64,000 nt of DNA. Source: Roseovarius confluentis. GTDB taxonomy: Bacteria > Pseudomonadota > Alphaproteobacteria > Rhodobacterales > Rhodobacteraceae. Below the pieces are notes generated by a model. The model saw nothing but the letters and a program-made list of their open reading frames with translations. It was not told the origin of the DNA and searched no databases. The translations under genes and the position numbers were made by a program. The stretch covers positions 124,001 through 188,000 of the forward strand of contig NZ_PPFE01000007.1 of NCBI RefSeq assembly GCF_002917925.1, in the 5' to 3' direction. Shown here one piece after another: positions 45,421 to 53,446 of this stretch. Position 1 is the first letter of the stretch. Every line of letters begins with the position of its first letter.

Positions 45421-46412
45421 GCCGCGATCCCCGTCACCTGCGCCAGCGCCTCCTCCACCAGCGCCGTTCCGGCCCCCGGTTTGGTGGCGTTTTCCGACAG
45501 CACCCGCCGCCACGCCCGCGCCCCCGGCTGACCGGCGAAGAGCCCGAGCATGTGCCGCGTGATCTGGTGCAGCTTACCCCCTGAAATTAAATGGTCTTCG
45601 ATGTAGGGCAGCATGGCATGCACCGCATCCTCCCCCGTTCGATCCGGGCCTTGGTCGCCAAAGACCCGCCGATCCGCCGCCCCCAAAACCTCCACGGGCC
45701 GGTGATACGCCGCGCGCCCCAGCATCACGCCGTCGAACCCGGCCTCTAGGTGGCCCACCGCTTCGTCCAGCGTCTCCACCCCGCCGTTGAGCGAGATGTG
45801 CAGGTCCGGAAATTGTTCTTTCATCCGCGCCACAAGCGGATAGTCCAAGGGCGGAATATCCCTGTTTTCCTTGGGGCTTAGCCCTTGCAACCAAGCCTTG
45901 CGCGCATGGATTGTAAAGCACCGCACCCCCGCTGCGCTGACCCGCGTCAGAAAGTCAGGCAAAACGGTCTCGGCCACCTGGTCATCCACGCCGATCCGGC
46001 ATTTTACCGTTACCTCGGTGTCCACCGCGCCGATCATCGCGGCGCAGCAATCGGCTACCAGGTCAGGCTGCTTCATCAGCACCGCACCGAAGGTCCCCGA
46101 CTGCACCCGGTCGCTGGGGCAGCCCACGTTGAGGTTTATTTCGTCATATCCCGCCACGGCCCCCAGCCGCGCCGCCTCGGCCAATTCGCCGGGCGCCGAT
46201 CCGCCCAACTGCAAAGCCACGGGATGTTCCTCGGGCGCATGGTCCAAAAGATGCAACGCCCCACCGCGCACCAATGCCGGCGCGGTCACCATCTCGGTAT
46301 AAAGCAGGGCGTTCCGCGACAGTTGCCGATGCAGGAACCGGCAGTGCCGATCGGTCCAGTCCATCATGGGTGCCACGGCAAGCCGGGATGCGTATTTTAC
46401 CTTTGATTTCAT
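45417..46412 (-). CDS. dusA: tRNA-dihydrouridine synthase A
   Basis: A 331-residue FMN TIM-barrel enzyme that reduces uridines in the tRNA D-loop. The DusA signature LAVAPMMDWTDRHCRFLHR is at residues 11-29, EINLNVGCPSDRVQSGTFGAVLM near residues 89-111 carries the catalytic Cys, and VKCRIGVDD follows. The 5' end of dusA is a documented insertion site for prophages and genomic islands, and accessory DNA starts immediately upstream of this gene. Confidence 0.94.
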   Translation of the reverse strand: MKSKVKYASRLAVAPMMDWTDRHCRFLHRQLSRNALLYTEMVTAPALVRGGALHLLDHAPEEHPVALQLGGSAPGELAEAARLGAVAGYDEINLNVGCPSDRVQSGTFGAVLMKQPDLVADCCAAMIGAVDTEVTVKCRIGVDDQVAETVLPDFLTRVSAAGVRCFTIHARKAWLQGLSPKENRDIPPLDYPLVARMKEQFPDLHISLNGGVETLDEAVGHLEAGFDGVMLGRAAYHRPVEVLGAADRRVFGDQGPDRTGEDAVHAMLPYIEDHLISGGKLHQITRHMLGLFAGQPGARAWRRVLSENATKPGAGTALVEEALAQVTGIAA

Positions 46413-46466
46413 ATCCTTGGCTAATACCTCAATTTGCAGCCACTCGCAGGGTTTTCAAGTGATTCC

Positions 46467-46523
46467 CGGAGGTTTTCCTCCGTTTCCCTGGATATTCCAA
46501 GATCGCTTGCTACCGCGTAGCAA
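46467..46523. other. Hairpins in the dusA-receptor gap
   Basis: CGGAGG/CCTCCG (46467-46472, 46477-46482) with loop TTTT, and TTGCTAC/GTAGCAA (46507-46513, 46517-46523) with loop CGC. They lie in a 590-bp gap (46413-47002) whose composition is more AT-rich than the genes to its left. I could not match this gap to a known riboswitch. Confidence 0.4.
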
Positions 46524-46677
46524 CATACGCCGCCCGCGTCACGTCCGAACCAGAGCCCCACCAGGTACGAACTGTCTGGCCGATTTCGGAACCGTCTCAA
46601 CTTACCCTACTCGGCCGGTTTCCGACCAGATCGGAACGACACCAGATCCTCGATGTTCAGCAAGAGAGGGGACAGTA

Positions 46678-46806
46678 ATGTCTCATACGACCCAAGTTAG
46701 CTCTACAAATTTGCTCAAGCAAATCTCGCGTGAACGCGCAGCCGGCTCTCCCTTTCCCGCACTCGCAGGAGTCAGCCGATGCTTCAGGAACCGTAGTGGC
46801 GAATAG
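46678..46806 (+). CDS. Possible 42-residue protein upstream of the receptor operon
   Basis: An ATG after GAGAGGGGACAG opens a 42-codon frame (MSHTTQVSSTNLLKQISRER...), no membrane segment, basic C-terminus. An inverted repeat ATTTGCT/AGCAAAT (46709-46715, 46718-46724) lies inside it. It could be a leader peptide, a truncated gene, or chance. No family recognised. Confidence 0.35.
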   Translation: MSHTTQVSSTNLLKQISRERAAGSPFPALAGVSRCFRNRSGE

Positions 46807-47002
46807 GATCTGAGCATTGAGACCGTCGGAAATGGGGGTCTCAGACGCAGCGGTTTCCAATTCAGCGCCTGACAACCTCGGTTCGGAACATCGATGCGCT
46901 GTTCACTTGCTCGACATTCATGCTGTTTTCTATCACAAGAGATTCGGAAATATTGCAGTTAAATGTAAAAATTGCAAAATCTCGGGACGGGGGAATGCGT
47001 AA

Positions 47003-49003
47003 ATGGGGAACGGGATCAGGAAAACATCAGCTTGGGTGATCTCACTGGCGGGCGCCGCTGTCGGGACATTTGCATCGGCCCAAGAGGAGCCGTTCGAGCT
47101 TCCCGAGATCGTTTTGCCACCTGCGGGTGGGGCCGGCCCGATCAGCGAGGCTGCATCGACGAAGCAGGTCATAACTTCCGAAGAGTTCGAGCGGCAGGGC
47201 GCACGTACGCTCGGCGAGGCGCTCGATCTTGCCAACGGCATCAACGTGCGGTTTGGCGGCGACGGGACGCGCCGCATCGATATTCGCGGTCTTCGCACCC
47301 GCCAGGTCCTGCTTCTCGTCGATGGTGTGCCGGTACGTTCCAGTATCGATGGGCAATTCGATCCTGACCGTTTCGCCCTCGGCGGCGTGGACAGGATCGA
47401 AATCACCCGCGGGGCATCGTCCGTGCTGTATGGTCCAGGCGCATCCGCAGGCGTCGTGAACCTGATCACCAAGGACGGTGGCAAAGGCCTTTCCGGCAGT
47501 TTCGGCGTCGCGACGGGCACCGGGGGCACAAACCAGGTTGAAGGCTCCATCGCTTACGGCTCGGATCGTGGCAACCTTCGCTTCAGCGGAACGTGGAGCG
47601 GGCGCGACGACTACCCGCTTTCGGACGATTTCACCGCGACACCGGTTCAACCGAATGGCGACCGGATCAACAGTGACCGAGAAGAGACCAAGCTTTTGGC
47701 AAGTGGCGTCTACCGGCTCAACAGTGACACATCAATCGGGTTCAGTGCGACCTATTCCGAAGGTGAATACGGCAAGCCGCCTTCGATCTATGACCGTGCG
47801 GTCGACGATTTCGCAAGTCGTACGCGGTTCGAGCGTGTCGAGAATTACTCGGTACGCGGCTTTCAGATCGTCGGAACGCACCAGGTCGGAACTCTCACCT
47901 TCACGCCGCGCCTCTATTATTCAGAAGAGCAGGAATTCACGAAGAGCTACGACGACGCCGGCTTCGACACGCAAACTGCCGCGGGGTCTTTCACCGAAGA
48001 CGCGACCAGCACGATCTGGGGAAGCCAGTTGCTCGTGACCTCCGACCTCAACGGCGCAGGTCAACTTTCGGGCATGCTTGGCTATGAGCATCAGGATTGG
48101 TCCGCCAGCGGGATTGAACGAGTCTCCGGCGGCGGCGGTGGAGGCGGCGGAGGCGGTGTAACGCAGCAGCCCATTAACACAAACGCTTCTGCCGAAATAC
48201 TGAGCGCCGGTATCGAATACGAATTTCGCCCCGTCGATCCGCTCGGCCTGGTTGTCGGGCTCGGCTATGCTCAGCAAACTAGGAACGGCCAAACAGATGG
48301 GGACACGTATTACCGCATCGCTGCGACCTACGATCTCGACAGCCAAACCACGCTTCGCGCCCAGCATGCCCGAGAAATCCGATTCCCGACTTTGCGGGAC
48401 CTTTTCGCCGCGGATCGCGGAAACCCGAACCTCGATCCGGAGCGGACACTGCATTACGAGGTCGGCATCGACCGAAGCTTCGCCTTTTGGAACGCGACAC
48501 TGTCCGCAAGCCTCTTTCAGACCGACGCCAAGGACTATATCGAGCGCGGCCCGAGCGGTCTGTCCGAGAACGTCGAGAAGCTACGGATGCGCGGGCTGGA
48601 AATCGACTATCGCGCCTCGCCGATTGAACCCCTGACGGTGGGTCTCGGCTACACATTTCTCGATGCCGAAAACCGCAGTGTTGCCGCGCCTTCCAGAGAT
48701 CTGCAGAACCGGCCGCGGCACAAGTTCGTGCTGTCGGGCAGCTATCGCTTCAACGGCGGGACCCGCATTGATGCACAATATCTCGCGGTTCTGGACAACC
48801 TGACGCTCAACCGCAATGGAACGCAATCTCGAAACGTGGGGGACTTCCATCTGGTCGACCTCGGAGTCACGCACGCGTTCGAAGGACAGAACGCCGAAAT
48901 CTATGGACGTGTCCGCAACCTCTTCGACGAGGATTACCAAGACAGCTACGGGTTCGTGCAGGCCGGGCGGACCTTTCAGGTCGGCGGGCGCATCCGCTTC
49001 TGA
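47003..49003 (+). CDS. TonB-dependent outer membrane receptor
   Basis: A 666-residue receptor. The signal peptide ends SA before QEEPFELPEIVLPP, where LPEIVL is a TonB-box-like stretch. The plug domain follows (TLGEALDLANGINVRFGGDG, VDRIEITRGASSVLYGPGASAGVVNLIT near residues 130-157), then a 22-strand barrel ending in Phe (GGRIRF). It resembles BtuB/CirA-class receptors. An extracellular loop near residue 375 has a run of ten Gly. It imports a ligand using TonB energy. It heads an operon with an ECF-type transporter 13 bp away. Confidence 0.92.
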   Translation: MGNGIRKTSAWVISLAGAAVGTFASAQEEPFELPEIVLPPAGGAGPISEAASTKQVITSEEFERQGARTLGEALDLANGINVRFGGDGTRRIDIRGLRTRQVLLLVDGVPVRSSIDGQFDPDRFALGGVDRIEITRGASSVLYGPGASAGVVNLITKDGGKGLSGSFGVATGTGGTNQVEGSIAYGSDRGNLRFSGTWSGRDDYPLSDDFTATPVQPNGDRINSDREETKLLASGVYRLNSDTSIGFSATYSEGEYGKPPSIYDRAVDDFASRTRFERVENYSVRGFQIVGTHQVGTLTFTPRLYYSEEQEFTKSYDDAGFDTQTAAGSFTEDATSTIWGSQLLVTSDLNGAGQLSGMLGYEHQDWSASGIERVSGGGGGGGGGGVTQQPINTNASAEILSAGIEYEFRPVDPLGLVVGLGYAQQTRNGQTDGDTYYRIAATYDLDSQTTLRAQHAREIRFPTLRDLFAADRGNPNLDPERTLHYEVGIDRSFAFWNATLSASLFQTDAKDYIERGPSGLSENVEKLRMRGLEIDYRASPIEPLTVGLGYTFLDAENRSVAAPSRDLQNRPRHKFVLSGSYRFNGGTRIDAQYLAVLDNLTLNRNGTQSRNVGDFHLVDLGVTHAFEGQNAEIYGRVRNLFDEDYQDSYGFVQAGRTFQVGGRIRF

Positions 49004-49016
49004 GAAAGTGACGGCC

Positions 49017-49568
49017 ATGACAGGGCATTCGGACAAGGGATACATCGGCGGCTTTCGACTGCGCGAGGCGATGTTCCTCACGCTATGTACGGTTTTGCTG
49101 GTAAGCACGAAGATCTTTTTCCGTCTGAAACTGGGCATTCCGGGACACAGCGCGATCTTTCTCGCGTTCTGCCTTGTCCTCGGACGCACGCTGGTGCCGC
49201 GCGGGCTTTCGGCGACGTTCGTGGGCGTTTTGGGTGGCCTGGCCATGATGGCACTCGGGCTGGGCAAGACCGGGCCGCTGGTCCTGCTTCAGACCGGCAT
49301 GGCAGGACTGATGGTCGACGCGCTGGCAGCCCTCGGGTTGACAAGGCAGTTCTGGGGCGCGGCCCTGCTTGGGCTTGCCGCCGGTCTGGGACGCGGACCT
49401 GCGCAACTGGCACAGAACCTTCTGATTGGCATGGATTGGAATCTGGCACTGACCACGGCGGGGCTGAAACTGATCCCCGCGGCAATGTTCGGTTTGCTTG
49501 GCGGGGTTCTGGCCTTTCTCGTGGCACGGCGGCTTGAACGTGGCGGACTATCACCGGGGGTATCATGA
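49017..49568 (+). CDS. ECF transporter S-component-like membrane protein
   Basis: A 183-residue membrane protein with five to six helices, starting MTGHSDKGYIGGF. The size, topology (FLTLCTVLLVSTKIFFRLKLG, then Gly/Ala-rich helices) and place beside ECF ATPase and T genes point to the substrate-binding S component, but it matches no S family I know well, so substrate is open. Its stop overlaps the next start (ATGA). Confidence 0.7.
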   Translation: MTGHSDKGYIGGFRLREAMFLTLCTVLLVSTKIFFRLKLGIPGHSAIFLAFCLVLGRTLVPRGLSATFVGVLGGLAMMALGLGKTGPLVLLQTGMAGLMVDALAALGLTRQFWGAALLGLAAGLGRGPAQLAQNLLIGMDWNLALTTAGLKLIPAAMFGLLGGVLAFLVARRLERGGLSPGVS

Positions 49569-50308
49569 AACACGTCTCACCTCTCGATCCGAGCCTTTTG
49601 CTGATCGGAGTCGAGGATACGGATGTCGAAGGGGCCGAACTTGGCACCGGCAAGATCACGCGGCGGCTGAAGGACGTCCTTCCGACCGGCGCCGAGATGG
49701 TCGGCGTGGTCCGGCATCAGTTCCTGATGGTTCCCGAGATTCCCTACACCTCCTGGAACAGCCCGGCCTGCGCCATCGTGCGCGTGTCCGATCCGTCACT
49801 CGTGCCCGAGGTCGCAAAGGCGACCCGCGACCATGTCCGCGCCCTGGCCTCCAACGGAAGCGATCCGGGCATCTGCCTTGGCCTCGTGCGGGACGTTGCA
49901 CCCCGGGTAATTGAACATGGCGTCGATTGCCGGCGCCGCGTGCTGACGCAGGCCGACGCGATCCGCACCGGCAAAGGCCTGATCCTCGAGGGCCTGGGCG
50001 GCGACAATGGTGGCATAATCGGTGCGCTTGGTGCGGTCGGGCTTACCGCGCACGGCTGGTGCGGACGCTTCATCGAGGTAACGGCGCTGGAAGAGCGGCC
50101 GCTCGACAACTCGGTCGCAGACCTTGCCGAGTGCGGCGTGCGACTGGCCGTGATGGAGCGCGATGCGCCGCCGCCGCTGGATGAAGACCGGGTGATCGTG
50201 CCGGATCAGTTCCGCCCCGTGCTGATCGGCGGCGTCCCGGTTCTGATGGTCCACGAGGCCGCGCCGGGACGATGGGAGACAAAGCCCTGGCCGAAGCGCA
50301 ACCATTGA
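49565..50308 (+). CDS. TiaS-like (tRNA-Ile2 agmatinylcytidine synthetase-like) protein
   Basis: A 247-residue protein resembling the N-terminal half of archaeal TiaS. LLIGVEDTDVEG (residues 12-23) parallels the TiaS GIDDTDxxxG motif; VPEIPYTSWNSPACAIVRV (57-75) parallels its IPYKTRGNGAV segment; GGIIGALGAVGLT (near 148-160) parallels GRGLIGALAAVG. The OB-fold and zinc ribbon of TiaS are absent. In TiaS this region is an ATP-dependent kinase that activates a cytidine for agmatine attachment. Here, inside an uptake operon, it may act on the imported compound instead. Function is inferred. Confidence 0.65.
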   Translation: MKHVSPLDPSLLLIGVEDTDVEGAELGTGKITRRLKDVLPTGAEMVGVVRHQFLMVPEIPYTSWNSPACAIVRVSDPSLVPEVAKATRDHVRALASNGSDPGICLGLVRDVAPRVIEHGVDCRRRVLTQADAIRTGKGLILEGLGGDNGGIIGALGAVGLTAHGWCGRFIEVTALEERPLDNSVADLAECGVRLAVMERDAPPPLDEDRVIVPDQFRPVLIGGVPVLMVHEAAPGRWETKPWPKRNH

Positions 50309-51555
50309 CGGCCGAACTGACGGTCCCGGGCGAGTTGACCTTGGTCGCGGGACCGACCGGGACCGGAAAGACGACGCTTCTTTCCAGAGCGTTGCGCGAC
50401 TGGCGCGCGGCGCACCCGGCACGCTGGCCCGGTGCTGTTCTGCTTGGGCAGAATCCCGCGACACAGCTCGTGGGCGAGACCGTAGAGGAAGAGGTCGCCT
50501 TCGCATTGGTCGCAGCCCAGATGCCGGATGCGGAAATCGCCCGTCGCACGGCCCGCGCTCTCGCGACTTTCGGGCTGGACGACCGCGCCAAAGCCCGAAC
50601 CGACGCTCTTTCTATGGGCTGGAAATGCCGGACACTTCTCGGCGCGCTGCACGCGCTGGAACCCGATGCGCTTTTTCTCGACGAGCCTTACGCACAGTTG
50701 GACGACACCGGGCGGAGGCGGCTCGACGCTGCGATCACCGAATGGCTGGGCCAAGGCCGTGCGGTCGTCGTCAGCGCGGCAGAGGCCCTGGAAACGGTGG
50801 GCGGGTTGCCTTCTGGCCGGACCCGCCTGCTCCATGCCGAGACAGGCCTTCGACCCGAGCCGGATCTTGTGGCCGGCTTTTGCGAAAAGTGGCCCGATCA
50901 CGCCCCCGACACCCCAACAGGGTCTGCAGTTGAGCTACTGTCCTTCACGGCAGGCTACGAAGATACGTCGGCGGTTTTGCGCGACATCGATCTTGTCTTG
51001 CCGCCGGGCTCGATATCCGTGGTCAGCGGTGCAAATGGCTGCGGCAAGTCCACACTTCTGCGCGCGGTCGCCGGCGACATGCCGGCACTCTCGGGCACGC
51101 GGCGCATCCTGGGGCACGACATGGCAGGCGCGGGCAATCTGCCCCGGGAAACCGCGCTTGTTCTGCAAGATCCTGAACTGCACCTGACCGGCCGCACCGT
51201 GCGCGGCGAGATCGAAGTGGCCAGCGCCATTCCGAAACCGGGCGCCGAGACGTGCCTTCGCATCTTCGGTCTCTCGCAGTTCGCCGAGCAGGCTGCCCTT
51301 AACCTGTCACACGGCCAGAAACAGGCGCTGGTTCTGGCCTGCGCGGTTGCATCGATGCCCCGCCTTCTTTTGCTGGACGAGGCCTTTTGCGGGCTGGATG
51401 CCAGCGCTATGGCATCAATACTCTCTGCTCTTCGACGGATCGTGCACCGTACAGGGTTGACGGTCATTGCGGTTACTCACGATCCGCAAGGTCCTGTTCC
51501 GGACTTTGCCGATCGACACCTTCGCATGTCGAACGGGAAACTCATCGATGTCTGA
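50272..51555 (+). CDS. ECF transporter double ATPase (A-A' fusion)
   Basis: A 427-residue protein with two ABC ATPase halves. Half one: Walker A GPTGTGKTT (residues 27-35), Walker B ALFLDEPYAQLD, but a degenerate signature LSMGWKCR. Half two: Walker A SGANGCGKST (near 251-260), signature LSHGQKQALVLACAV, Walker B LLLLDEAFCGLD and VTHD. Fused A-A' subunits occur in several ECF systems. The start overlaps the TiaS-like gene by 37 bp and the end overlaps the T gene by 8 bp. Confidence 0.9.
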   Translation: MGDKALAEAQPLTAELTVPGELTLVAGPTGTGKTTLLSRALRDWRAAHPARWPGAVLLGQNPATQLVGETVEEEVAFALVAAQMPDAEIARRTARALATFGLDDRAKARTDALSMGWKCRTLLGALHALEPDALFLDEPYAQLDDTGRRRLDAAITEWLGQGRAVVVSAAEALETVGGLPSGRTRLLHAETGLRPEPDLVAGFCEKWPDHAPDTPTGSAVELLSFTAGYEDTSAVLRDIDLVLPPGSISVVSGANGCGKSTLLRAVAGDMPALSGTRRILGHDMAGAGNLPRETALVLQDPELHLTGRTVRGEIEVASAIPKPGAETCLRIFGLSQFAEQAALNLSHGQKQALVLACAVASMPRLLLLDEAFCGLDASAMASILSALRRIVHRTGLTVIAVTHDPQGPVPDFADRHLRMSNGKLIDV

Positions 51556-52153
51556 TACGCGCGGGCCTGCCACTGTCTGGACTCGCACACTGTTTCTCTG
51601 GATGGTCGCGCTTGCCATCGCACTGTTCGGCGTTCTGGCACCGGCGACCTGGCTGCCCCTGCTGAGTTTGCTCGCAACCGGACTATTCATCGCAACCGCG
51701 GGGCCAAGGGCCACGCTTCGCGACGCGCGGCCGTTGGCGTGGCATGCGCCTGTTCTGCTGCTCGGCATGCTGATCGTGAACGGCAGGGTCGACTGGGCCT
51801 TGGCGCTGGAAATCTCGGTCCGGTTCATGCTGACGGCCATGCCGATCTTCTGGCTGCATCGGCTGACGGCCCCGACCCACCTCTTGACGCTGTTTGAGCG
51901 CGTACTGCCGTTCAGGCTTCGGCTCATCCTCCTTTTTGCCCTTCGGATTTGGCCACTGCTATTGCGTGACATGAGGGACATCCTCCTCGTCGCCCGGTTA
52001 AGCGGCACTTGGCCCGCCCGCCTGCGCGACGTCCGACCGCGCCACTTCGTTCATGCGCCCGGACGCATCATGATGCCCCTCGGGGTGAGAGCGATCCGTC
52101 TTTCCGACGATATGGCCCGCAGTCTCGAGGCGCGCGGCCTGGATCAATTGTGA
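51548..52153 (+). CDS. ECF transporter T component (CbiQ/EcfT-like)
   Basis: A 201-residue membrane protein with about five helices, starting MSDTRGPATVW. The C-terminal MARSLEARGLD is the EcfT coupling motif (two short Ala-Arg-Ser/Gly motifs that contact the ATPases), preceded by FALRIWPLLLRDM. It links S and A subunits. It is the last gene of the operon. Confidence 0.88.
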   Translation: MSDTRGPATVWTRTLFLWMVALAIALFGVLAPATWLPLLSLLATGLFIATAGPRATLRDARPLAWHAPVLLLGMLIVNGRVDWALALEISVRFMLTAMPIFWLHRLTAPTHLLTLFERVLPFRLRLILLFALRIWPLLLRDMRDILLVARLSGTWPARLRDVRPRHFVHAPGRIMMPLGVRAIRLSDDMARSLEARGLDQL

Positions 52154-52270
52154 AAGGGGAGAAACACAGCCGGTGCGAGCTTTGGCCAGCACCATGGATC
52201 AGCTGTCGTTTCCGGATAACAATGGTGATGCCTTACTGATCAGCCTCACTTGAGTGATCCAATTTGATTG

Positions 52271-52535
52271 TTAGTGCATGACTGGCCTTGGGTCCATCTG
52301 GACGATGGTTTCCGGGGCCGGTGGGCGTTAGCCCAGAGCACTGCGAGGGCGTTTTGTGTTGTAGTGTTTCCTCCATTCTTCGATCAGGATTTGGGCTTCT
52401 CGCAGGCTGTAGAAGACTTCACCATTCAAGAACTCATCGCGGACCCGGGCATCGATGACATTGCCTGAGTTCAGCTTCCTATCTATGCGGATGGCCAGAC
52501 ATTCTCGGCTGTATTCAACGATGATGTTGAGCGTG
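52271..52535 (-). pseudogene. Remnant IS3-family transposase (internal deletion and stop)
   Basis: The minus strand reads HTLNIIVEYSRECLAIRID, then RDEFLNGEVFYSLREAQIL, then EEWRKHYNTKRPRSALG and RPPAPETIVQMDPRPVMH. These are the middle and end of an IS3-type (IS407 group) DDE transposase. About 60 residues with the catalytic centre are missing in frame, and a TAA (52328-52330) replaces the expected Tyr codon. No complete ends seen. The flanks 52154-52270 and 52536-52645 hold nothing else I recognise. Confidence 0.75.
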
Positions 52536-52645
52536 TGAGACGACCAATATTGCGGCTACGAAGTACTCGATTGGTATTTGACGACAGCGCGGCCGCTCTT
52601 CGACTTCGCCAACCCGGAAATTTGCCGCGCTACTTCGAACGAGCC

Positions 52646-52659
52646 TTGATCAGGATCAA
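52646..52659. promoter_or_regulatory. Perfect FNR/FixK-type box upstream of the ABC exporter
   Basis: TTGATCAGGATCAA is an exact TTGAT-N4-ATCAA site, the FNR/FnrL/FixK consensus. Its centre is 82 bp before the ATPase start, leaving room for a class II promoter, although no clear -10 element is visible. Confidence 0.7.
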
Positions 52660-52734
52660 TGCATATCACTCGCCCTCGTCCATTTCATTGAGAACCCAAG
52701 TGCCCGTTTGGGAAGCGGCGCGGAAAGGATGGCG

Positions 52735-53439
52735 ATGGACAGCGTTTTTCGGACCGAAGGCCTGACGAAGGTCTACGACACTGGCACGCTGCAAGTGCGT
52801 GCCCTCGATGTTGTGGACCTCGAACTCTATCGCGGGCAGCTCGCCGTTCTGCTGGGGCCGTCGGGCAGTGGCAAATCAACGCTTCTGAACATCCTGGGCG
52901 GGCTTGACCACGCCACCGATGGCCGCGTCTGGTTCCGCGATACCGAGCTTACGGGCATGAACGACAAACAGCTCACGCTCTACCGGCGCGCCCATGTCGG
53001 ATTCGTTTTCCAGTTCTACAACCTCGTCGCCAGCCTGACCGCCTGCGAGAATGTCCAGCTTGTCACCGACGTCGCCCGCACGCCCATGCGCGCCGAAGAG
53101 GCGCTGGAGCGCGTCGGGCTCTCGCACCGCCTGCATCACTTCCCGGCCGAGATGTCAGGCGGCGAGCAACAGCGCGTCGCCATCGCCCGCGCCATCGCGA
53201 AGCGCCCCGAGGTGCTGCTTTGCGACGAACCCACCGGTGCACTGGACAGCCAGACCGGGGTGCAGGTGCTGGAGGCCCTGCGCGAAGTGAACGAGGATCT
53301 CGGCACCTCCACGGTGGTCATCACCCACAACGTGGGGATACGGAAAATGGCGCACCGGGTGATCTGGTTCCTCGATGGCCGCATCGACCGCGTCGAAGAA
53401 AACGCCACCCGCGTCGCGCCGGCAGAGATCTCGTGGTGA
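52735..53439 (+). CDS. ABC exporter ATPase (MacB/LolD type)
   Basis: A 234-residue ATPase starting MDSVFRTEG. Walker [10 protein letters not shown] near residues 42-50, [19 protein letters not shown] (the Q-loop typical of MacB/LolD), signature [15 protein letters not shown] near 140, Walker [13 protein letters not shown] and THN switch. It powers the FtsX-like permease encoded 8 bp downstream. An ATG six bases upstream is less well placed. Confidence 0.92.
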   Translation: MDSVFRTEGLTKVYDTGTLQVRALDVVDLELYRGQLAVLLGPSGSGKSTLLNILGGLDHATDGRVWFRDTELTGMNDKQLTLYRRAHVGFVFQFYNLVASLTACENVQLVTDVARTPMRAEEALERVGLSHRLHHFPAEMSGGEQQRVAIARAIAKRPEVLLCDEPTGALDSQTGVQVLEALREVNEDLGTSTVVITHNVGIRKMAHRVIWFLDGRIDRVEENATRVAPAEISW

Positions 53440-53446
53440 GGCCGGC

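Noticed and set aside
46436-46475. GCAGCCACTCGCAG, like part of a cobalamin riboswitch
   Set aside because: The B12 box and the other conserved elements are missing or in the wrong order.
46657-46875. 72-residue minus-strand frame in the dusA-receptor gap
   Set aside because: No ribosome site, no family, and it overlaps the slightly better supported plus-strand frame.
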